From Chloroflexota bacterium (GTDB lineage Bacteria > Chloroflexota > Anaerolineae > Anaerolineales > Anaerolineaceae): DNA of 6,167 nt. Location of the stretch: contig JAGVUS010000404.1 in the NCBI GenBank assembly GCA_019136175.1, positions 1 through 6,167 of the forward strand. The letters are read 5' to 3'. The notes beneath the pieces were generated by a model, which saw nothing but the letters and a program-made list of their open reading frames with translations, was not told where the DNA came from and ran no database searches. A program made the position numbers and the translations under genes. The first letter of the stretch is position 1. Every line of letters begins with the position of its first letter. Below, piece by piece: positions 1 to 5,382 of this stretch.

Positions 1-24
1 ATGTCAAATTTGATCGTATTCTCC

Positions 25-29
25 GGAGG
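25..29 (+). promoter_or_regulatory. Shine-Dalgarno site of the STAS gene
   Basis: GGAGG lies 5 nt before the ATG at 35, an ideal spacing that fixes this start. It is the only strong ribosome binding site in the three-gene cassette. Confidence 0.85.
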
Positions 30-34
30 TTGGT

Positions 35-370
35 ATGGAAACAATCCACACGCAGTATAAACATTGTGATGTCATCAAAGTCAAAGGGCGTATTGATAGT
101 GCAACTGCACCGAATTTTGGTGCTGCCTTAACCTCGCTCACCGACCAGGGACGATATCATATCGTCATCGACATGAGTGATGTGGAATTTATTTCTTCTG
201 CTGGTCTAAGAGTATTAATCACTACGCAAAAAACCTGCAAACGATATAACCGGGGCGAACTGGTTCTTGCCCAGGTGCCAGCCAATATCCTTGCAGCCCT
301 GGAACTGGCAGGTTTCAATGTTCTTTTCAAGATTTTTGATGACCTGCTGACCGCAGTAGGCAATTTTTAA
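35..370 (+). CDS. STAS-domain anti-sigma-factor antagonist (SpoIIAA/RsbV-like)
   Basis: A 111-residue single-domain STAS protein, the usual length for the SpoIIAA/RsbV family. It should be a cytoplasmic switch protein that binds an RsbW-type kinase when unphosphorylated and lets go when phosphorylated. Visible signs are the N-terminal strand pattern with VKGRIDSATAP (residues 16-26), the core strand IVIDMSDVEFI (43-53), and the phosphorylation-loop motif SSAGLRVL (54-61). By alignment with the family motif D-S-S-G, Ser55 is the likely phosphoacceptor. The usual Asp before it is Ser54 and the following Ser is Ala56, a variant (ISSAGL) that is common among bacterial STAS antagonists. The ATG at 35 is supported by GGAGG at 25-29. 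It is the first gene of a tight operon with the kinase and phosphatase that should act on it. Family assignment is firm; the regulated pathway is unknown. Confidence 0.93.
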   Translation: METIHTQYKHCDVIKVKGRIDSATAPNFGAALTSLTDQGRYHIVIDMSDVEFISSAGLRVLITTQKTCKRYNRGELVLAQVPANILAALELAGFNVLFKIFDDLLTAVGNF

Positions 371-381
371 CCCGCATCTGC

Positions 382-819
382 ATGATCACCCGATTTTTCC
401 CCGGGCGGTATGAAAGCCTGGAAGAAATAGCGGAATTTGTCCGTTCCATCGCCCAGGCTGCCGGCTTGAGTCCTTTTGAAACCTATAAATTGGAAACCGC
501 TGTTGACGAAGCGTGCTCAAATATCATTGAGCACGCTTATTGCGGTATCTCTGACGGTGTCATTGAGTTCACAATTTTAACCACACCAGAAGCCATAACA
601 ATTATTTTGAAGGACAACGGCAGAAAATTTTCACCGGATTCCGTCCTGCCGCCGGATGTCAACGCCCCGTTGAAAAAACGTAAAGATCATGGTCTTGGCA
701 TTTTTATCATCCGGAAATGGATGGATGATGTACAATTTGACTATATTGATGGGCATAACATCCTTACAATGACCAAATATCGGGATTGCACGCCTGATGA
801 ACCTTGCTCATCTTTCTGA
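382..819 (+). CDS. RsbW/SpoIIAB-like anti-sigma factor, ATP-binding serine kinase
   Basis: A 145-residue GHKL-fold (HATPase_c_2) protein. Family members bind a partner such as a sigma factor, and use ATP to phosphorylate the cognate STAS antagonist on serine. All three nucleotide-binding boxes are present: the N-box in ETAVDEACSNIIEHAY (residues 38-53, with Glu43 as probable catalytic base and Asn47 as Mg ligand), the G1 box LKDNGRKFSP (76-85, Asp78 and Gly80), and the G2 box HGLGIFIIRKWMD (103-115). There is no membrane segment and no extra domain, so this is a stand-alone cytoplasmic switch kinase. It starts 11 nt after the STAS stop, with no recognisable Shine-Dalgarno sequence in that gap, so translation is probably coupled. 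Its last 23 nt overlap the phosphatase gene. A perfect 12-bp inverted repeat falls inside the N-box codons. The downstream partner is not in the window. Confidence 0.93.
   Translation: MITRFFPGRYESLEEIAEFVRSIAQAAGLSPFETYKLETAVDEACSNIIEHAYCGISDGVIEFTILTTPEAITIILKDNGRKFSPDSVLPPDVNAPLKKRKDHGLGIFIIRKWMDDVQFDYIDGHNILTMTKYRDCTPDEPCSSF
509..538. repeat. Perfect 12-bp inverted repeat inside the kinase gene
   Basis: AAGCGTGCTCAA at 509-520 and its exact reverse complement TTGAGCACGCTT at 527-538 are separated by a 6-nt loop (521-526). The RNA could form a stable 12-bp hairpin. No T-run follows, so it is not an intrinsic terminator. It sits in the codons for residues EACSNIIEHA of the conserved N-box. 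The repeat is directly visible; any function is unproven. Confidence 0.8.
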
Positions 820-3800
820 AACCCCGGACTGGAAAGTTTTCCTTCATCTGGGCGAAAAGATTCTCAACCAGCCAAATACATATGCCCAGGCAACTTCAAT
901 TGAGGAAACGATTCACTCCATCCTCGGTTGCAAGGCAAAACTCTGGTTTGCCCAACCAGCCTACCCACTTCCGGGGGAACCCGACGTCACACTCCTGCCC
1001 TCCGATACAGCACCTGGCATTGTTCAGGATGTATTCTGTGAATACGCCGGTTTTTGTACAGGTGACGATATTGACTCCAGGGTGATTATTTCAGATCAAA
1101 ATTCATCCCATATATCAGCCGCAATTCCTCTCCTCGCACAGGATTACCTATTGGGGATTTTACATCTTGATAGACCCAACGGCCCCGTTTTCCGCAAAGA
1201 AGAAATCCAATTTCTGGAAGGACTTGCCGCCTACGTAGCCTTGGGGATGCAGGTTTTCCGGCAGGTTCAATTAAAAAACTGGCGTTTTGAACAACTCTCG
1301 CTGGTCAGAGACGTCAGTTCACAGCTTGCTCACAACCAGGATGTACGTAGTTTGTGCGAACGCGTAACCGGTTTAATCAAAGAAACCTTTCATTACTATA
1401 ATATTTCCATTTTTACGCTTGATGATGAACGTGGTGTATTGGAATTTCAATCCATCGCAGGGCACTCCAGGCGTGACCTCAACACCAATCCACCAGATCC
1501 GATACCATTGGGGGATGGAATTGTCGGCACTGCTGCACAATCCGGTCGGGAATTGATTGCACCGGATGTACGCCAGGAACCCCTGTATCATCCCGCCCCA
1601 TCTCTTCCCGAAACAAAATCCGAGGTCGCCCTACCCCTGAAAGTTGGGGATCGAATCCTCGGCGTGTTGGATTTGCAATCTGAATTTCCAAACGCATTTC
1701 ATGAATATGACTTGATGGTACTGCACTCTCTTGCGGATAGTGTTGCCATTGCACTGGAAGGATCCCGACTCTACAGCAACCTGCGCTGGCAAACCGATCA
1801 AATATCGGCAGTATTGGATGTGAGTTACGCCATTACTTCCATCCTGGAACTGGATCAACTGCTGGACAAGGTTGTGGATTTGATTCATGACAGATTTGGT
1901 TATCCATACGTTCACCTGTACCTGGCACACTGGGGAAGACGGATGATCACTTATGCTGCTGGTAGTGGGAACCGCAAAGACACCATGGAGCTTCAGAGGC
2001 TGACTTACTCCATTGATGATCCATCCGGAATGATCCCTCACGTAACCCGTACAGGCGAAACTTTGCTTGCCAATGATATCCAGCAACAGCCACTATTCCG
2101 CCCCTTTGACGGCTCCCCCCAGGACACCAGATCGGAATTAACCATTCCCTTGAAGTTTGGCGCGGAAGTGCTTGGGGTTTTGGATATTCAAAGCACGGAT
2201 ACCAATGGGTTTGGGGAAAACGAAATCCAGATATTTGAGTCACTTGCGTCATCTGTTGCTCTTGCCATCCGAAACGCCACCCTGTATCGCACTGAGCAAT
2301 GGCGGCGTCAAGTGGCAGATAGCTTTCGGGAAGTGTCACACCTGCTTTCCGCGGGGGCATCATTGGATGTCATTCTCCAACAGATTCTTGCAGAGCTGCA
2401 GAGAAATTTACCAATTGACGCTGCTGCCATCTGGCTGGTGGATGACCCTGAGGGAGATTTTTCTACAATCTCCAATTTAATCCCACGTGCAGTTCAGGGT
2501 ATTGATCAGGAAAAACTTCCGTCAATTATGGAAACTCCGGAAGACACCATCTCCTGGATGGAAACAGTCATGGCTGCCGATTCCCCAATTATCCGCGTTC
2601 CCGATGATCCACACTGCCCATTGGGAAAAATTCTGGAATTTCCCAAGGATTATTCTTCAATTGCAGTCCGCCTGATGTCTGGGAATAAAGCATTGGGAGT
2701 TTTATCGCTTGTTCATGCGACCAACGGTCGTTATGGAAATGAAGCCCGTACCATGACAACAACATTTTCGGGCTACGCGGCAGTTGCCATTCAAAATGCC
2801 CGGCTCTTTGCGTCCTCCCAGGAACAGGCATGGATTTCAACCGTCTTGCTACAAGTGTCCGAGGCTTGCCAGTCCATCACCGACCTGGATGAGTTGCTTG
2901 AAACAATGGTGCGGTTGACGCCGCTCCTTGCTGGCGTCAATAAGTGTGCGTTTTTCATATGGGATGAGGATTCACAGGCGTTTTCACTGCATGCACATTA
3001 TGGATTGGAACTTCCTGATTTGGGCATTCTTCTGCTTGATCCATCTGTTCCTGCATTCTCAAATCTTTTATCACAACACACTCCCATATTGATCAATAAT
3101 CTTGAAGAAGAGCTTCACCTCCCCATCAAACCTGAAACAGACAGTCATAACAGAATTATCCTTCTGCCTATGCAATCCCATGGTCAGATACTGGGGGCAT
3201 TCCTGGTGGGTCAACAGTACACACAATCATCCGCTCCACAGGAAATGGGATTTGATCCCAATACCTTCTCCATTCTCCAGGGAATAGCCCACCAAACCTC
3301 CGTTGCCATTGAAAATATTCACTTACTTGAAACCCGCCAACAGGAAGCTTACGTCACAGCAGTCTTGTTGCAAATTGCCCAGGCTGTTGCTGGACAAGAT
3401 CAGCTTTTTGACACACTGGAAACTATCCTGAACCTGCTTCCAATTTTTGTCGGAGTGGAGTCCTGTGTTATTTATCTGCTCGATGATGAGGGCCTTGAAT
3501 ACTTACCGAATGCAGTTTTTACTGGCTCTCACGAACTGGATGAAATGGTTCTCCAAACCACCCATCTGCGCGGTCAATATCCCATCCTTGATACCGTCAG
3601 TAATCATGGCGTGATGGCTGCCGCTCCCCAAATCGACACAACGACAACGCCATTGGATTGGAGTCTCCTCTCCCCCCTCTCCCCTGGAATCATCCCAACC
3701 ATTGAAGAAACCAGCCAAAACAGCTGGATCATTGGTTTTCCAATTTCGGTCAAAGGACAATTGTTTGGCGTGCTTCTCACAAAACATGCTGGCTCCGCCA

Positions 3801-4639
3801 ATACATTCCAGGAACGCCGGCTGGAATTAATCAACGGAATTGCCCAACAAATTGCATTGGCAATCCAAAATGATCGGTTGAAACAGGAAATGGTGAACCA
3901 GGAACGCCTGGAAAGGGAAATCCAGGTTGCCCGGCAGATCCAACAAACCTTCCTTCCGAACCGACTGCCAAAAGTTAAGGGATGGGAGATTGATACCCGG
4001 TGGCAAACCGCCCGTCAGGTGGGTGGGGATTTCTACGACATCATTCGCCTGCCGAAAGGTAAACTGGGCTTGGTCATTGCTGATGTATCTGACAAAGGAC
4101 TGCCCGCTGCACTCTACATGACTGTTGCCAGGACTCTCATTCGCTCCATGTTGAATGTGCAATCTCCTGCACGTGTTTTGGAAAAAGTAAACAAATTGTT
4201 ACTGGTGGATTCCCCCAATGGACTGTTTGTTACCGCAGTTTATGCAATCCTGGACCTGGAAAAGAAAGAGTTAATCTACACTAACGCTGGACATAACCGA
4301 CCACTCATATACCGGAGCGATACAAATGAATTGGAGAGCCTTCCACTTGGGGGTATGGCACTTGGTGTGATGGAGAGTAGCAAATATCAAGAACATGCCA
4401 TTCAAATTCATCCAGAGGACATACTGCTGTTATATACAGACGGGTTGCCAGACACGCTGTCACCAGAAGGGTTGTCATTTGGAGAGGAACGAATCGGTCA
4501 ATCGTTATTGCAAACCCGGTCTGGTTCGGTAAAAGAGCTTCTGCAAAACTTTGACGCCATATTGAAAGAATTTCGTCAAGATGCCCCACCCAGCGATGAT
4601 TTAACAATGGTTGCTATCCGCTGTCTGCGTGAGGCATAA
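797..4639 (+). CDS. Six-GAF SpoIIE/RsbU-type PP2C serine phosphatase
   Basis: A 1280-residue cytoplasmic protein with no signal peptide or membrane helix. Six GAF-type sensor units occur in tandem, at roughly residues 15-160 (divergent), 165-328, 335-500, 503-675, 679-848 and 852-1030. Most end in a variant of VAIAIxNxxLY. A helical linker, REIQVARQIQQTFLP (about 1040-1054), leads into the PP2C phosphatase domain (about 1055-1280). Its acidic metal-binding motifs are all present: GGDFYD (1076-1081), ADVSDKGLPAALYM (1095-1108), LLYTDGLPD with Asp1215, and PSDDLTMVAIR with Asp1267 and Asp1268. The catalytic domain is therefore probably active. The expected role is to dephosphorylate the STAS protein encoded first in the operon, gated by ligands or redox state read by the GAF array; the ligands are unknown. 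The ATG at 797 overlaps the kinase gene by 23 nt. No other in-frame ATG occurs before about residue 150, which is inside GAF1, so this start is preferred despite its lack of a Shine-Dalgarno site. Six GAF units is long for an RsbU-type phosphatase. Confidence 0.94.
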   Translation: MNLAHLSETPDWKVFLHLGEKILNQPNTYAQATSIEETIHSILGCKAKLWFAQPAYPLPGEPDVTLLPSDTAPGIVQDVFCEYAGFCTGDDIDSRVIISDQNSSHISAAIPLLAQDYLLGILHLDRPNGPVFRKEEIQFLEGLAAYVALGMQVFRQVQLKNWRFEQLSLVRDVSSQLAHNQDVRSLCERVTGLIKETFHYYNISIFTLDDERGVLEFQSIAGHSRRDLNTNPPDPIPLGDGIVGTAAQSGRELIAPDVRQEPLYHPAPSLPETKSEVALPLKVGDRILGVLDLQSEFPNAFHEYDLMVLHSLADSVAIALEGSRLYSNLRWQTDQISAVLDVSYAITSILELDQLLDKVVDLIHDRFGYPYVHLYLAHWGRRMITYAAGSGNRKDTMELQRLTYSIDDPSGMIPHVTRTGETLLANDIQQQPLFRPFDGSPQDTRSELTIPLKFGAEVLGVLDIQSTDTNGFGENEIQIFESLASSVALAIRNATLYRTEQWRRQVADSFREVSHLLSAGASLDVILQQILAELQRNLPIDAAAIWLVDDPEGDFSTISNLIPRAVQGIDQEKLPSIMETPEDTISWMETVMAADSPIIRVPDDPHCPLGKILEFPKDYSSIAVRLMSGNKALGVLSLVHATNGRYGNEARTMTTTFSGYAAVAIQNARLFASSQEQAWISTVLLQVSEACQSITDLDELLETMVRLTPLLAGVNKCAFFIWDEDSQAFSLHAHYGLELPDLGILLLDPSVPAFSNLLSQHTPILINNLEEELHLPIKPETDSHNRIILLPMQSHGQILGAFLVGQQYTQSSAPQEMGFDPNTFSILQGIAHQTSVAIENIHLLETRQQEAYVTAVLLQIAQAVAGQDQLFDTLETILNLLPIFVGVESCVIYLLDDEGLEYLPNAVFTGSHELDEMVLQTTHLRGQYPILDTVSNHGVMAAAPQIDTTTTPLDWSLLSPLSPGIIPTIEETSQNSWIIGFPISVKGQLFGVLLTKHAGSANTFQERRLELINGIAQQIALAIQNDRLKQEMVNQERLEREIQVARQIQQTFLPNRLPKVKGWEIDTRWQTARQVGGDFYDIIRLPKGKLGLVIADVSDKGLPAALYMTVARTLIRSMLNVQSPARVLEKVNKLLLVDSPNGLFVTAVYAILDLEKKELIYTNAGHNRPLIYRSDTNELESLPLGGMALGVMESSKYQEHAIQIHPEDILLLYTDGLPDTLSPEGLSFGEERIGQSLLQTRSGSVKELLQNFDAILKEFRQDAPPSDDLTMVAIRCLREA

Positions 4640-4672
4640 ACCTTGCAACAAATTGGATATGGCGCTAAAAAA

Positions 4673-5056
4673 TTAATCACCAAAGAATAACGCCCACCAA
4701 ACCTCCCATGGTTCCACAGACGGGATCGTGGGGGTTGGAACAAAAACAGGTGCCTGCGTAACTCCTGGTGGCGGAAGCGGAATAACCAATTGATCCCCCG
4801 GTTGTACATAATGACCTTTTTCTCTTGCCCAAAGATCGACCGCAGCTTCCGATGTGGCAAACGCAATTTGCGTATGCATCATGGTGGCTGTTGCACGCAG
4901 GTTGGAAACCTGGGTTCCCATCTGATTGCGCTCACTACTCAAACGATTATTGATAACAATCCGGTTGTTCAGATCGATCATCAAAAGGAAGAGAACGATC
5001 AATCCAGCAATCATGACAAGTCGTTTTTTATCCACCACCAGACGCTTCATATGCAT
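4673..5056 (-). CDS. FtsB/DivIC-like septum formation initiator protein
   Basis: A 127-residue bitopic membrane protein. It has a short basic N-terminus, one hydrophobic helix (about residues 13-28), a heptad-like coiled-coil segment (about 33-75), and then AREKGHYVQPGDQLVIPLP (77-95). The last matches the family hallmark A-R-E-x-G-x-V-x-P-G-(E/D) of FtsB/DivIC proteins. Such proteins join the FtsL/FtsQ-type subcomplex of the divisome, with the coiled coil outside the membrane. After this motif comes a Pro/Thr/Val-rich linker (95-115) and a tail with Trp residues, PWEVWWALFFGD, that the E. coli and B. subtilis proteins lack. The ATG at 5056 (reading leftwards) is preferred over the Met two codons later because GAGG lies 6 nt before it. 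The gene is convergent with the phosphatase gene and lies downstream of the tRNA-Leu terminator. No convincing promoter is visible between 5067 and 5154. Confidence 0.82.
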   Translation of the reverse strand: MHMKRLVVDKKRLVMIAGLIVLFLLMIDLNNRIVINNRLSSERNQMGTQVSNLRATATMMHTQIAFATSEAAVDLWAREKGHYVQPGDQLVIPLPPPGVTQAPVFVPTPTIPSVEPWEVWWALFFGD

Positions 5057-5062
5057 ATCTTA

Positions 5063-5066
5063 CCTC
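5063..5066 (-). promoter_or_regulatory. Shine-Dalgarno site of the FtsB/DivIC-like gene
   Basis: GAGG on the minus strand (CCTC on plus) lies 6 nt before the first ATG (5056-5054) and 12 nt before the second ATG. It therefore selects the first start. Confidence 0.7.
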
Positions 5067-5154
5067 AATTGGAACCAGGTTACAAGCCAATCCATCCCGA
5101 TATTTTTATGCAATGGATATGAATGGTTATGTTGCACATTTTGTACCTGTTGGG

Positions 5155-5185
5155 AAATGAAAATCCCCCGGTTTTCCCGGGGGAT
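5155..5185 (-). terminator. Intrinsic terminator of tRNA-Leu
   Basis: On the minus strand ATCCCCCGG (5185-5177) pairs perfectly with CCGGGGGAT (5171-5163) across a 5-nt loop (5176-5172). The 9-bp GC-rich stem runs into TTTTCATTT. It begins only one base after the encoded CCA end of the tRNA. It should end the tRNA transcript before the FtsB-like gene. Confidence 0.85.
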
Positions 5186-5186
5186 A

Positions 5187-5274
5187 TGGTGCCGAAGGAG
5201 GGATTTGAACCCTCACGAGCGTTACGCCCACTACGCCCTGAACGTAGCGCGTCTGCCAATTCCGCCACTTCGGC
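5187..5274 (-). tRNA. tRNA-Leu (anticodon CAG)
   Basis: A complete class II tRNA of 88 nt including an encoded CCA (5189-5187). The acceptor stem GCCGAAG (5274-5268) pairs with CTTCGGC (5197-5191), with discriminator A at 5190. The D arm contains the Leu-typical GGCGGAATTGGCAGACGC. The anticodon stem CTACG/CGTAG (5247-5243 with 5235-5231) encloses the loop TTCAGGG, giving anticodon CAG (5240-5238), which reads CUG. A long variable arm, GGGCG-TAA-CGCTC, and a T arm, GAGGG-TTCAAAT-CCCTC, complete the fold. The long variable arm, the A discriminator and the anticodon agree on leucine. It has its own promoter upstream and terminator downstream, so it is a single-gene transcription unit. Confidence 0.97.
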
Positions 5275-5288
5275 ATGGAACGAAATGA

Positions 5289-5316
5289 ATTTTACCGGAT
5301 ATTCTGCATTTGTCAA
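5289..5316 (-). promoter_or_regulatory. Sigma-70-type promoter of tRNA-Leu
   Basis: On the minus strand a perfect -35 TTGACA (5316-5311) is separated by 16 nt from TAAAAT (5294-5289), a five-of-six match to the -10 consensus. The predicted start is near 5282, about 8 nt before the mature tRNA 5' end at 5274. This leaves a short leader to be removed by RNase P. Confidence 0.8.
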
Positions 5317-5333
5317 CCTTTGCAAACCTTATT

Positions 5334-5345
5334 CCATCCATCCAT
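5334..5345 (+). repeat. Short CCAT tandem repeat
   Basis: Three perfect copies of CCAT occur in the intergenic region between the divergent tRNA promoter and the extended -10 element. They occupy the place where a -35 box for the downstream gene would fall. No function is evident. Confidence 0.5.
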
Positions 5346-5352
5346 TTGTCCA

Positions 5353-5361
5353 TGCTATAAT
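5353..5361 (+). promoter_or_regulatory. Extended -10 promoter of the membrane-protein gene
   Basis: TGCTATAAT is a perfect match to the extended -10 consensus (TG-N-TATAAT). No good -35 hexamer lies 16-19 nt upstream, which is typical of extended -10 promoters. The predicted start is near 5368, only about 15 nt before the ATG at 5383. A weak GTGGA (5369-5373) is the sole Shine-Dalgarno candidate and would sit at the very 5' end of the message. Confidence 0.65.
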
Positions 5362-5382
5362 CAAACCTGTGGACCATTGCCT

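Noticed and set aside
1..60. ATG at position 1 opening a 19-codon frame that overlaps the STAS start
   Set aside because: Too short, no visible upstream context, and it overlaps the well-supported STAS gene. A stop at 11-13 in another frame could end an upstream gene, but too little is visible to call it.
279..311. TGCCAG and CTGGCA inverted arms in the STAS gene
   Set aside because: Only six base pairs with a loop of about 20 nt or more; not a credible structure.
1631..2086. Minus-strand frame of 151 codons opposite the phosphatase gene
   Set aside because: It lies wholly within the conserved GAF2-GAF3 coding region and has no ribosome binding site or recognisable domain; it is a shadow of the real gene.
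1947..2363. Minus-strand frame of 138 codons opposite GAF3-GAF4
   Set aside because: Shadow of the phosphatase gene; low-complexity, unnatural composition and no family signal.
3659..3687. Pyrimidine-rich tract within the phosphatase gene
   Set aside because: It encodes a Ser/Leu/Pro loop in GAF6 and is explained by codon content; no mirror repeat or regulatory context was seen.
4790..5122. Plus-strand frames opposite the FtsB/DivIC-like gene
   Set aside because: The minus-strand product has a membrane helix, coiled coil, the family motif and a good Shine-Dalgarno site, so the plus frames are shadows.
5080..5325. Minus-strand frame containing EVAELADALRSGRSGRN
   Set aside because: This is the well-known spurious translation of a tRNA-Leu gene, and it covers the tRNA and its promoter.
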